From the NCBI GenBank assembly GCA_007692495.1, contig REBZ01000085.1, positions 1 to 57,453 of the forward strand: DNA of 57,453 nucleotides, written 5' to 3'. The DNA comes from Alkalicoccus sp. (GTDB lineage: Bacteria > Bacillota > Bacilli > Bacillales > Salisediminibacteriaceae). The notes below the pieces were generated by a model. The model had not been told where the DNA came from. It searched no databases and saw only the letters and a program-made list of their open reading frames with translations. The position numbers and the translations under genes were made by a program. Shown here piece after piece: positions 16,165 to 24,297 of this stretch. Each line of letters begins with the position of its first letter. Position 1 is the first letter of the stretch.

Positions 16165-16635
16165 TTAAAATATTTCAAGTATTTCCACCTTCATGTCCCC
16201 TCCAGGAGTTGTTACAAGTACTTCTTCTCCCGGTTCTTTCCCGAGAAGGCTTTTAGCCATTGGGGAGTCATTGGATATTTTCCCTTCAACCGGATCAGCT
16301 TCTGCACGTCCAACGATCGTATATTCTTCTTCATCCCCATCAGGCAGTTCTTTAAATTTAACAGTTTTACCTACCTGAACAGTAGTAGCATCCTTGTCTT
16401 CTTCAATAATTTCAGCATTTCGGATCATCGTTTCCAGCTGCTGGATGCGTCCTTCAACAAATGCCTGTTCTTCCTTGGCAGAGTCATACTCCGAGTTTTC
16501 GGAAAGATCCCCGAAGCTCCGGGCCACTTTAATTCTTTCAACTACTTCTTTACGACGCTCTGTTTTTAATAGTTCAACCTCTTTTTCAAGCTTTTCTTTT
16601 CCTTCTTCAGTCATAAAATGTTTTTCATCCGTCAT
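16165..16635 (-). CDS. greA: Transcription elongation factor GreA
   Basis: Stimulates RNA cleavage by backtracked RNA polymerase. 156 residues: N-terminal coiled coil ([17 protein letters not shown] to EDKDA) with the acidic tip in [17 protein letters not shown] (about residues 40-56), then a FKBP-like C-terminal domain ending in [12 protein letters not shown]. Start at 16635 follows AAGGAGAGGAAAC; the upstream ATG has no site. In the udk-greA-yrrS order known in Bacillus. Confidence 0.95.
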   Translation of the reverse strand: MTDEKHFMTEEGKEKLEKEVELLKTERRKEVVERIKVARSFGDLSENSEYDSAKEEQAFVEGRIQQLETMIRNAEIIEEDKDATTVQVGKTVKFKELPDGDEEEYTIVGRAEADPVEGKISNDSPMAKSLLGKEPGEEVLVTTPGGDMKVEILEIF

Positions 16636-16707
16636 ATGTTTCCTCTCCTTCATTCCGATAAAATATGCAGGCAGCGTTTACAAAATCAAACAATCCACCA
16701 TATATAG

Positions 16708-16762
16708 GGTAAGCGCCCAACAGCTTTCCTAAAAAAGGAAGCTTGTCAGGGCGCTTCATAAC
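16708..16762 (-). terminator. Strong two-level hairpin between udk and greA
   Basis: AAGCGCCC (outer) pairs with GGGCGCTT, enclosing AGCTTTCCT/AGGAAGCT around an A-rich loop. On the minus strand it lies 75-125 nt upstream of the greA start. No clear T-run follows, so it may be an attenuator or udk terminator. Confidence 0.55.
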
Positions 16763-16832
16763 TGGCTATTTGATTAATATTCCTGCTGTACAAATGCTAT
16801 TATAAAGAAGTTTGGTATAAATGCCAAATTTT

Positions 16833-17471
16833 TTATAACATTGCTTTAGCTTCCAGTATAGTTTTTATCTTTGTAACCATTAAATCAATCGCCACGTGAT
16901 TGTGTCCACCTTCCGGCACGATGATATCAGCATACCTTTTCGTCGGTTCTATGAACTGCAGATGCATTGGTCTTACCACCGATGTATATTGATCTATTAC
17001 CGAGTCAATCGTCCGTCCCCGTTCATTGATGTCTCTCAGCAGTCTGCGGATGATACGCATATCTGAGTCAGTATCGACGAATAATTTAATATCCATCATA
17101 TCACGCAGGCGGTCGTCCTCCAAAATCATAATACCTTCAAGAATAATTACGTCTCTCGGTTCTACAGGAATTACTTCTTCTGCTCTTGTGTGGTTAGGAT
17201 AATCATATACCGGTTTTTCTACACTTGTTCCTTCACTAAGCTTCTGAAGATGCCTGATCAGAAGATCGTTATCAAATGCCAGAGGATGATCGTAATTCGT
17301 TTTCAACCGTTCTTCCATAGGAAGGTGCGCCTGATCTTTGTAGTAGGCATCCTGTTCTATCATCAGAATTGACTGCTCAGGAAATTGTCTGTAAACTTCC
17401 TTCGCCACTGTTGTTTTTCCTGAGCCGGAACCTCCGGCTACACCGATAATAATAGGTTTTTTATGCATCAT
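16833..17471 (-). CDS. udk: Uridine kinase
   Basis: Phosphorylates uridine and cytidine to UMP/CMP in pyrimidine salvage. 212 residues with P-loop [12 protein letters not shown] (residues 9-20), [23 protein letters not shown] and [12 protein letters not shown] motifs, all typical of Udk. Lies 45 bp after trmR on the same strand, so likely cotranscribed. Confidence 0.95.
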   Translation of the reverse strand: MMHKKPIIIGVAGGSGSGKTTVAKEVYRQFPEQSILMIEQDAYYKDQAHLPMEERLKTNYDHPLAFDNDLLIRHLQKLSEGTSVEKPVYDYPNHTRAEEVIPVEPRDVIILEGIMILEDDRLRDMMDIKLFVDTDSDMRIIRRLLRDINERGRTIDSVIDQYTSVVRPMHLQFIEPTKRYADIIVPEGGHNHVAIDLMVTKIKTILEAKAML

Positions 17472-17515
17472 CCTAAATCCTTTCCTATCCTAATTCAAAT
17501 ATTTTCAGACGGTAG

Positions 17516-18184
17516 TTATCTCCCGTTATCCGCTGCATGTTTTTGTTTCCGGGAAACAAGCAGCCCGTCTCCAGCCGGGAGCAGAAAAGTGTGAAAGCGT
17601 GGATGGTTCATAAGACCTGTATTGAAATCCTGTATGCGTTCCACCATTTTTTTAATTCTTCTGCTTTCCGGTTTGTTTTCTCCGGTGACGAAACCTTTAA
17701 AAAGCACATTGTCCGAAACAATAAGTCCTCCTTCTTTTACGAGCGGTTCGTAAAGCTGGAAAAACTTTTCGTACTGACCTTTTGCTGCATCAATAAAAAG
17801 CACATCATAGGGGGCAGAAGCTTCCACTTCGGTAAAAACATCGAGAGCATCTCCCTCTATAAGCTGAAAACGGTCTTCCATTCCTGCTTTATGAATGTAT
17901 TCTCTGGCGGTGGCTGCCCTGCTCAGATCCCGTTCCAGAGAAATAACCTCAGCCCCCGGAAGGAATTCAAGCATTCGAATAGCAGAATAACCGATAGCCG
18001 TACCGATTTCAAGAATTTTTTCTGTCTGGTTGATTTCAAGGATCATCAGCATTGTGTAAATTCCTTCGTTGTCCATAATAGGGACATTTTGCTCCAGAGC
18101 ATATTCCTGCATTTCTTTAATAAGCTCATTTTCCGGTGGAAAAAAACGTGCCATATATTCATTTGTTTTTTTCGAAATTTCCAC
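17516..18184 (-). CDS. trmR: tRNA 5-hydroxyuridine methyltransferase TrmR (YrrM)
   Basis: SAM-dependent O-methyltransferase of the YrrM/TrmR group that makes 5-methoxyuridine at tRNA position 34. 222 residues with motif I ILEIGTAIGYSAIRML (about residues 57-72), acidic SLERD, and metal-binding LFIDAAKGQYEKFF followed by SDNVLFKG. Start is GTG 18184 with GGGG about 10 nt upstream. In B. subtilis yrrN and yrrO (the hydroxylating peptidase-U32 genes trhP1/trhP2) lie between this gene and udk; here they are absent and udk follows directly. Confidence 0.85.
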   Translation of the reverse strand: MEISKKTNEYMARFFPPENELIKEMQEYALEQNVPIMDNEGIYTMLMILEINQTEKILEIGTAIGYSAIRMLEFLPGAEVISLERDLSRAATAREYIHKAGMEDRFQLIEGDALDVFTEVEASAPYDVLFIDAAKGQYEKFFQLYEPLVKEGGLIVSDNVLFKGFVTGENKPESRRIKKMVERIQDFNTGLMNHPRFHTFLLPAGDGLLVSRKQKHAADNGR

Positions 18185-18238
18185 TTTTTTGCGCCCCTTT
18201 TTCAGCAGTAAGCAGTTTTTAACCGGAACAGCTTACCA

Positions 18239-18278
18239 TAAAAAAGAGTACGGTGTCAAAAGGTGCCGGCACCGTACC
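18239..18278 (-). terminator. Terminator after mltG
   Basis: On the minus strand GTACGGTG pairs with CACCGTAC, followed by TCTTTTTT. It separates mltG from trmR. Confidence 0.8.
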
Positions 18279-18284
18279 TCGTCC

Positions 18285-19415
18285 TTACTCCCGGTATTCG
18301 CTGACAACAGCATTATGTTCATCGAGAGTTTCATTGAAATATACATCCCCCTCGGGAGAATGGAAAAAATACAGGTAGTCATGTCCCTCCGGGTCTGAAA
18401 CAGCTTCAAGAGAAGCATATCCAGGATTATTAATCGGACCGGCAGGAAGACCCTCCACGTGATAAGTGTTGTACGGAGATTCTATTTCTGTATGAGTAAT
18501 CAGTGTACGCGAAAATTGTTCCCCATGAGCGTACTGCACAGTTGGATCCATTTGAAGACGCATAGGAACCCGGAGCCGGTTTTCAACAACTCCGGAAATT
18601 GCCGGTCGTTCGTCATCGTTTCTTGCTTCTCCCTCGACGATGGAAGCCTTAGTTAAAAATTCATGAAAAGAACTGATGGAAGAAGTTTCTGCCGCGCTTT
18701 CCAGTTCTCTTTCCATCCGGCTGACCATTTTTTCCAATACCTCTTCAGCGGACAACTCCTCATCCGTTAAATCGTAACGCGCTGGAAACAAATACCCTTC
18801 CAGAGGCTCCCTGATTTCATCTGCCAGAATATCATCGGTGACGATACTGTACTCTTCTATAAGCAATTCCAGAAATTCCTCATCTCTGGCAGTTTCCTGG
18901 AGTTCCTCCTCCGTAATATCCGTTTCCTCTGCTATCCGATTATATATCTGCTCCGCCCAGAAACCTTCAGGCACAACGAAAGAAGCTGCATAATCATCAT
19001 AAAGCGTTCCTTCCTGAAGCTCCATAATAATTTCATCTGCACTCATTGAGGGAGACAATTCATAATTTCCGGCCTGGAAGTTATTTTCTCCCTGCAGACG
19101 CACATAATAACGGAAAATTGCTGCGTTGCTGATAAGATTATTTTCTTCCAGCCTGTCAGCAATTCCTCCGGTAGAAGATCCTATAGGAATTTCCACTTCC
19201 ACTGTTTCATCACTTTCTTCATCCATCGGCTCCAGGGCGCCTGCTATGTAACGGTAAGCTCCAAACCCGGCTGCAGCTATAATCAGAATAACAATTATAA
19301 CTAATGTCAGAACGATCTTCCGAACTGTCCCTGCTTCTTTTTTGCGTTCTTCAACTTTTCTTTTATGTTCTTCTTTTTTCAGTTTTTTTTGCTCTTTCTT
19401 TGACATTCCTTCCAA
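18285..19415 (-). CDS. mltG: Endolytic murein transglycosylase MltG
   Basis: Cuts nascent peptidoglycan strands at the membrane. 376 residues: charged Lys/Glu-rich cytoplasmic N-terminus (1-30), one transmembrane helix (about 31-52, IVLTLVIIVILIIAAAG), LysM-like part and YceG domain with the catalytic Glu in ASIVEGEAR (about residue 260) and PYNTYHVEGLPAGPI. Very acidic outside domain. TTG 19415 follows GAGG by 5 nt; the internal ATG is too close to its ribosome site. Same place as B. subtilis yrrL. Confidence 0.92.
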   Translation of the reverse strand: MEGMSKKEQKKLKKEEHKRKVEERKKEAGTVRKIVLTLVIIVILIIAAAGFGAYRYIAGALEPMDEESDETVEVEIPIGSSTGGIADRLEENNLISNAAIFRYYVRLQGENNFQAGNYELSPSMSADEIIMELQEGTLYDDYAASFVVPEGFWAEQIYNRIAEETDITEEELQETARDEEFLELLIEEYSIVTDDILADEIREPLEGYLFPARYDLTDEELSAEEVLEKMVSRMERELESAAETSSISSFHEFLTKASIVEGEARNDDERPAISGVVENRLRVPMRLQMDPTVQYAHGEQFSRTLITHTEIESPYNTYHVEGLPAGPINNPGYASLEAVSDPEGHDYLYFFHSPEGDVYFNETLDEHNAVVSEYRE

Positions 19416-19668
19416 AAATACCTCACCCCTTCCCCGCTAATTATACAATACTTGCTTTCAAATGCCGAAGGATATTACATGTTTTTAAACATTTCCTGCC
19501 ACACCTGCTAATTTCAATATTTGAAGATGATATACAACCTGCGCTTTCAACAACTCCTGCTGATTCAACTGACAGAGAGCAGCCGGATTAAGAGCTTTAT
19601 ATATATCTCCATGGCTGCCTTGAAAATAAAGCAGATAAGTAATGACCGGCCGCCTCCGTTTCCATAAG

Positions 19669-19730
19669 GAGGCTTTCCGGGCGGGCCGGCTTCAGCTGAT
19701 TTCTTCCGCCCGGCCTTGATCGCCAGTCCC
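19669..19730. repeat. Family-1 element fragment (copy E)
   Basis: GGCTTTCCGGGCGGGCCGGC and CAGCTGATTTCTTC match the internal block of copy A at about 7809-7842. No terminus is visible nearby. Confidence 0.55.
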
Positions 19731-19884
19731 CCCATGTCCGCTACAGCTTACGGTAAAAAAGACAGAGCAGGATCTTCCGTCCAACCAGGCTTCGTTCTTC
19801 CTGTTTGGATAGGAGGTTACATTACGATAAAAGAGCCTTTTCATCTATTATGGTGCAACGATGCTGTATTAATGTCTTTGTTAA

Positions 19885-20035
19885 AGCTCTGTGTTGATAG
19901 GAGGCGCCTGCCGAAAAGAAAGCTGGACGTTTCTCCCGGACACCAGTTCAGCCGCAAGCTTTCTCCGCGGCAGGGATGGAGCGAAGTTTCCTCCAGCCGG
20001 CAGACACACTTTGAACATTCAATACTAACAGAGCG
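19885..20035. mobile_element. Family-2 MITE-like element
   Basis: About 150 bp bounded by AGCTCTGTGTT on the left and AACAGAGC on the right, an inverted terminal motif. Internal blocks match positions 1-60 of the window. The right end is a few bases from the T-run of the yrzB terminator. Confidence 0.55.
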
Positions 20036-20040
20036 AATAA

Positions 20041-20086
20041 AAAAGGGCCTTCCCTGACCGGCGTACCGATTCATGGAGAAAGCCCC
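20041..20086 (-). terminator. Terminator after yrzB
   Basis: On the minus strand GGGCTTTCTCC pairs imperfectly with GGGAAGGCCC, followed by TTTTTT. Confidence 0.6.
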
Positions 20087-20131
20087 TGCTTAATTCAGTT
20101 TCATGATCTCAAATTAGACTATCCGAATCTT

Positions 20132-20431
20132 TTATTCTTCAGGTTCGGTAAATGTGTTCAGAAGCTCCTCTACCATTTCCCATTCCTCTTCCGTTTCAAT
20201 AGGGAACAGGGATAGGTCTTCCCCTTCTTCTTCAAAGCGGAAAGCATGAACTTCCACCTCTTCTGATTCATCTTCATTTGTTCCTTCCGGGGCAAGTACC
20301 ATATAGGATGTTCCGGTACTATCCACATCAAATGTGAAAAGTATCTCAAATAAATGTTCGTTTCCATCTTCATCGGGAACAATAATACGGTTGTCGTCAC
20401 CCTCCGGCCGGTTCAGTTTAATTTCAGACAT
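20132..20431 (-). CDS. yrzB: DUF1292 family protein YrzB
   Basis: A 99-residue highly acidic protein recognised by the DUF1292 pattern (DEDGNEHLFEILFTFD, SYMVLAPEG, EVHAFRFEEEG). Function unknown. It is the last gene of alaS-ireB-ruvX-yrzB, 16 bp after ruvX, the same order as in B. subtilis. Confidence 0.9.
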   Translation of the reverse strand: MSEIKLNRPEGDDNRIIVPDEDGNEHLFEILFTFDVDSTGTSYMVLAPEGTNEDESEEVEVHAFRFEEEGEDLSLFPIETEEEWEMVEELLNTFTEPEE

Positions 20432-20447
20432 CGTGCACCTCCATCAT

Positions 20448-20861
20448 TTAGTTGCTTCTGCTGTCCAGATAGCCCTGCAGAATCATTACTGCTGCCATCT
20501 TATCAATAACTTTTTTTCGCTTTTTCCGGCTGACATCAGCCCCTACGAGCATTTTCTCTGCTGCCATTGTGGAAAGCCGTTCATCCCACATAATAATCGG
20601 GAGGCCGGTGTGCTCTTTTATGTCTTCAGCGAATGTCCGGCAGAATTCTCCACTTGGACCTATCGTACCGTTCATATTTTTGGGCAGGCCGACCACTATG
20701 GAGCTTACTTCATGCTCTTTGATAATTTCGTCGAGCTTTTTAAAATCTTCTTCCTGTGCTGAACGGTGGATAGTGGTCACCCCCTGGGCAGTCCATCCCA
20801 AAGCATCACTCACCGCTACCCCGATCGTTTTAGTACCTACGTCAAGACCGAGTGTTTTCAT
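20448..20861 (-). CDS. ruvX: Putative pre-16S rRNA nuclease / Holliday junction resolvase-like YqgF (RuvX)
   Basis: 137 residues, RNase H-like fold. [15 protein letters not shown] (residues 4-18) supplies the first catalytic Asp, [10 protein letters not shown] the middle region and [13 protein letters not shown] (about residue 95) the later acidic residues. The family is implicated in 16S rRNA 5' maturation. Start overlaps the ireB stop by 4 bp (ATGA), indicating translational coupling. Confidence 0.93.
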   Translation of the reverse strand: MKTLGLDVGTKTIGVAVSDALGWTAQGVTTIHRSAQEEDFKKLDEIIKEHEVSSIVVGLPKNMNGTIGPSGEFCRTFAEDIKEHTGLPIIMWDERLSTMAAEKMLVGADVSRKKRKKVIDKMAAVMILQGYLDSRSN

Positions 20862-21124
20862 TCATTCTCCTTATCTTCTCCGGCAAGGTAAGCCCTTACC
20901 AGCTCTTCAATTATTTCATCACGTTCTATTTTTCTAATGAGTGTTCGTGCATCATTATGACGCGGAATGTACGCCGGATCTCCAGATAAAAGGTATCCGA
21001 CGATCTGATTGATAGGGTTATATCCTTTTTCTTCGAGTGACCCGTGGACGCTGAAAAGTACTTCCCGGACATGCTTATCCATAGAATCATCTTCATTAAA
21101 ATTAAATTTCATAGTTTTATCCAT
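20858..21124 (-). CDS. IreB family regulatory phosphoprotein (YrzL)
   Basis: An 88-residue member of the DUF965/IreB family, a substrate of PASTA-type Ser/Thr kinases in Gram-positives. Recognised from the N-terminal [18 protein letters not shown] (with acidic N-terminus), [29 protein letters not shown] and the C-terminal helix. It follows alaS and precedes ruvX as in other Bacilli. Confidence 0.92.
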   Translation of the reverse strand: MDKTMKFNFNEDDSMDKHVREVLFSVHGSLEEKGYNPINQIVGYLLSGDPAYIPRHNDARTLIRKIERDEIIEELVRAYLAGEDKENE

Positions 21125-21219
21125 AGAAATTCTCTCACTCCCGCCCTCCTGAAATTGGTAAGAATAGGTCTGATACTTTTATTTTAGTACGAACAGGCGA
21201 GAATGTATATGAAAATGAG

Positions 21220-23850
21220 TTATTTTCTTACAAGCTCATATACCTGCTGCAGTGCCTCTGTTACTTTAGACGGGTCTTTGCCGCCGGCCTGCGCCATATC
21301 CGGCCGTCCCCCGCCGCCTCCTCCGCAGATGGAAGCTGTTTCCTTAACGAGTTTACCAGCATGATACCCTTCTTCTGTGAGATCTTTGGAAACGCTGGAA
21401 ACTATACTTACTTTTTCTCCATTGACCGCGGCAAGAACCAGAATGCCGGAACCGAGCTTTTCTTTTAAGGAATCGGCCAGACTTCGGAGAGCGTTCATGT
21501 CTGATGCATTTACTTCTTTTGCAAGCACCGTTATCCCATCAATATCTTTTGCTTCATCCAGCAGACTTCCTGCCTGAAGCTGGCTGAGCTTCGCAGTAAG
21601 TGATTCATTTTCTTTGTCTTTTTCACGAAGCTGTTTCTGCAGTTGATCAACCCGGTTCGGAACTTCTTCCAGACTCGTTTTAAGCATTCCCGCAGCTTCT
21701 CTCAGCTTATCCACCTGCCCGTTCATAAATTCATACGCTTTTTTCCCGGTAACAGCTTCAATACGGCGGACACCGGCCCCTATTCCACCTTCAGAAACGA
21801 GCTTGAACAAACCGATTTCTGCTGTGGAATTAACGTGGCATCCTCCGCAGAGCTCAAGGCTGTAGTCACTCATCTGCACCACACGGACCTGACTGCTGTA
21901 TTTTTCACCGAAAAGAGCCATCGCTCCCATTTCTTTTGCTTCTTCCAGAGAAGTTTCCTTAATTTCCACAGGAACAGCTTCCCATATTTTCTCATTCACA
22001 ATATTTTCGATTTCCTGCATTTCTTTTTCATTTACCTGACCGAAGTGGGAGAAGTCAAAACGCAGTCTTCCTTCTTCCACGAGTGAACCGGCCTGGTTAA
22101 CGTGTTCGCCGAGGACATCTTTCAAAGCCTGATGAAGCAGGTGGGTAGCCGAATGATTTTTGATAACAGCTTTTCTTATATCTTCGGAAACAGCAGCGGT
22201 AACTTTTTCTCCTGTTCTTAAAGACCCGCTTACTATGACTGCTTCGTGCAGGTGCTGGCCGTTCGGCGCTTTCTGAACATCCTCAACACGCAGCTCTGCT
22301 TTATCTGTTGTAATAGTACCTGTATCTGCTTTTTGTCCGCCACTTTCGGCATAAAACGGTGTTTCAAAGAGCATCAGATGAACCCGGTCACCCTCATAAG
22401 CCATGTCCGTCAGCGCTTTATCCTTAACAATCGCCGTTACCTTTGTCTCAGCGGTAAGCTGAGAATAACCTGTAAACGTGGATGACTCCGTAATTCCTCC
22501 AAGAATTTCATCCTGCTGCTGCATGGAACCAGACTCCTGCCGTGCAGACCGGGCCCGCTCCCTCTGTTTTTTCATCTCCGACTCAAAGCCTTCCCGATCT
22601 GCCTCGAAACCGGCTTCCTGCACGTATTCTTCCGTCAGATCGACTGGAAAACCATACGTGTCATAAAGCTTGAAGATATCCTTGCCTTCAATACGGGTTT
22701 TCCCCTCTTTACGGGCCCGTTGAATTACTTTTTGAAGCTCTGTCAGTCCGTCGTGCAGCGTTTCATGAAAACGTTCTTCCTCGTTTTTCATAACCTTTTG
22801 AATAAACTCCGACTTGTCGGGTACTTCCTTATAAAAGTCTGACATGATACTGCTTACTACCGGAACGAGACGGTACATAAACGGTTCTTCCACACCTAAT
22901 GCTTTTGCATAGCGTACTGCGCGGCGGAGCAATCGCCGGAGAACGTACCCGCGCCCTTCATTGGAAGGAAGAGCTCCGTCAGCGACAGCAAAGGTGACGG
23001 TACGGACGTGGTCGGCAATAACTTTAAAGGCCGTGTCTTTCTCCTCTGAAGATCCGTATTTTTTCCCGGAGACTTTTTCTGTTTCTTCAATAATAGGCTT
23101 GAAGAGATCTGTATCGTAGTTTGTAGGAGCGTCCTGAATCACTGATACAATTCGTTCCAGCCCCATCCCTGTATCGATGTTCTTCTTTGGCAGCTGCGTG
23201 TAGCTGCCGTCCGGATTATGGTTAAACTGTGAAAACACGAGATTCCAGATTTCCAGATGTCTTTCATTCTCGCCTCCCGGGTACATCTCGGGATCATTTT
23301 CATCCGCACCATATGCCGGACCCCGGTCGTAAAAAATCTCTGTATTCGGTCCGCACGGTCCCTCTCCGATATCCCAGAAATTTTCTTCAAGCCGGATAAT
23401 CCTTTCCTCCGGCAGACCGATTTCATCTTTCCAGATCCGAAAAGCTTCCTCATCTTCCGGATAAATGGTAACAGCCAGCTTTTCCGGCTCAAATCCAATC
23501 CATTTTTTATCTGTTAAAAATTCCCATGCCCAGTGTATTGCTTCTTTTTTGAAATATTCACCGATCGAAAAATTACCGAGCATTTCGAAAAACGTATGAT
23601 GTCTCGCTGTTTTTCCGACGTTTTCGATATCATTCGTACGAATGGATTTCTGAACATTTACAATCCGTGGGTTTTCGGGAATAACACGTCCATCAAAGTA
23701 CTTTTTAAGCGTAGCTACTCCACTGTTTATCCATAATAGAGATGGATCTTCATGTGGAACAAGGGAAGCACTCGGCTCCACAGCATGCTGTTTTTCCTTA
23801 AAAAAGTCAAGAAACATTTGTCTTACTTCTGCAGATGACAGTTTATTCAT
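21220..23850 (-). CDS. alaS: Alanyl-tRNA synthetase
   Basis: Charges tRNA-Ala and edits misacylated Ser/Gly. 876 residues: N-terminal class II catalytic domain ([16 protein letters not shown]), [11 protein letters not shown] editing motif at about residue 565 with partner CGGCHVN (about residue 668), coiled coil, and C-Ala domain with [15 protein letters not shown]. Start after AGGAGGAAACATATC. Expression is controlled by the T-box leader upstream. Confidence 0.96.
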   Translation of the reverse strand: MNKLSSAEVRQMFLDFFKEKQHAVEPSASLVPHEDPSLLWINSGVATLKKYFDGRVIPENPRIVNVQKSIRTNDIENVGKTARHHTFFEMLGNFSIGEYFKKEAIHWAWEFLTDKKWIGFEPEKLAVTIYPEDEEAFRIWKDEIGLPEERIIRLEENFWDIGEGPCGPNTEIFYDRGPAYGADENDPEMYPGGENERHLEIWNLVFSQFNHNPDGSYTQLPKKNIDTGMGLERIVSVIQDAPTNYDTDLFKPIIEETEKVSGKKYGSSEEKDTAFKVIADHVRTVTFAVADGALPSNEGRGYVLRRLLRRAVRYAKALGVEEPFMYRLVPVVSSIMSDFYKEVPDKSEFIQKVMKNEEERFHETLHDGLTELQKVIQRARKEGKTRIEGKDIFKLYDTYGFPVDLTEEYVQEAGFEADREGFESEMKKQRERARSARQESGSMQQQDEILGGITESSTFTGYSQLTAETKVTAIVKDKALTDMAYEGDRVHLMLFETPFYAESGGQKADTGTITTDKAELRVEDVQKAPNGQHLHEAVIVSGSLRTGEKVTAAVSEDIRKAVIKNHSATHLLHQALKDVLGEHVNQAGSLVEEGRLRFDFSHFGQVNEKEMQEIENIVNEKIWEAVPVEIKETSLEEAKEMGAMALFGEKYSSQVRVVQMSDYSLELCGGCHVNSTAEIGLFKLVSEGGIGAGVRRIEAVTGKKAYEFMNGQVDKLREAAGMLKTSLEEVPNRVDQLQKQLREKDKENESLTAKLSQLQAGSLLDEAKDIDGITVLAKEVNASDMNALRSLADSLKEKLGSGILVLAAVNGEKVSIVSSVSKDLTEEGYHAGKLVKETASICGGGGGGRPDMAQAGGKDPSKVTEALQQVYELVRK

Positions 23851-23919
23851 TGATATGTTTCCTCCTTGGAATATGTTTTATCAGGCGCTCCTGCCAGGCT
23901 TTGCTGTTGTTATAAGAAG

Positions 23920-23990
23920 GCCCGCGGCATACAAATGAGCTGCAGGCACCTTCAAGGCAGGCCGGAGCTTTAAAAGAACCTGTTCGATAC
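23920..23990. repeat. Possible family-2 remnant in the alaS leader
   Basis: GGAGCTTTAAAAGAACCTGTTCG resembles the family-2 end at 103-126 (GGAGCTTTAACAGAGCCTTTTCG). The rest is too diverged to extend. Low confidence. Confidence 0.25.
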
Positions 23991-24000
23991 GGAATGGAAC

Positions 24001-24247
24001 GATAAAAAAATCCCCTCCCTAAGCTTCAGCTAGGGACGAGATTATATTCACGCGGTACCACCCTGGTTACAGCATAATCTGCTGTCACTCTGGACTGCAC
24101 GTAACGGGTGCATGCCGGCAGTTTTTACCTGCACTCGGGAGGCAGCTGTCCACTGCACTTCTTACGAGGTTCCTTCCAGCCATGGGATCCTCTCTCTGTG
24201 TAAGGGCTGCAGTGACGTTTCTCCGTCATCATATTAATCTATATCCG
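24001..24247 (-). promoter_or_regulatory. T-box leader of alaS
   Basis: On the minus strand, AGGGTGGTACCGCG (24051-24064) is the canonical T-box sequence that pairs with the uncharged tRNA acceptor end. A terminator, TCCCTAGCT/AGCTTAGGGA with TTTTTTT (24004-24036), competes with it. Upstream, GAGAGAGG...GGAACCTC and the paired CACTGCA/TGCAGTG belong to Stem I. A GCA triplet is a possible specifier but I could not fix the loop. It predicts induction on alanine starvation. Confidence 0.9.
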
Positions 24248-24253
24248 TAAATT

Positions 24254-24283
24254 ATTATAGATAAAGTTCTGGAGAATTGTCAA
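24254..24283 (-). promoter_or_regulatory. Promoter of the alaS T-box leader
   Basis: On the minus strand TTGACA (24278-24283) and TATAAT (24254-24259) are both consensus, with an 18-bp spacer. Start of transcription is about 24247. Confidence 0.8.
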
Positions 24284-24297
24284 ACGAAATATCCGCC

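Larger units (their letters stand above)
19416..20131. other. Gene-free gap between mltG and yrzB made of element fragments
   Basis: 716 bp with no credible gene. It contains a family-1 fragment (19669-19730), a family-2 copy (19885-20035) and the yrzB terminator. The part from 19416 to 19668 and 19731-19884 shows no recognised signal. Confidence 0.6.
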
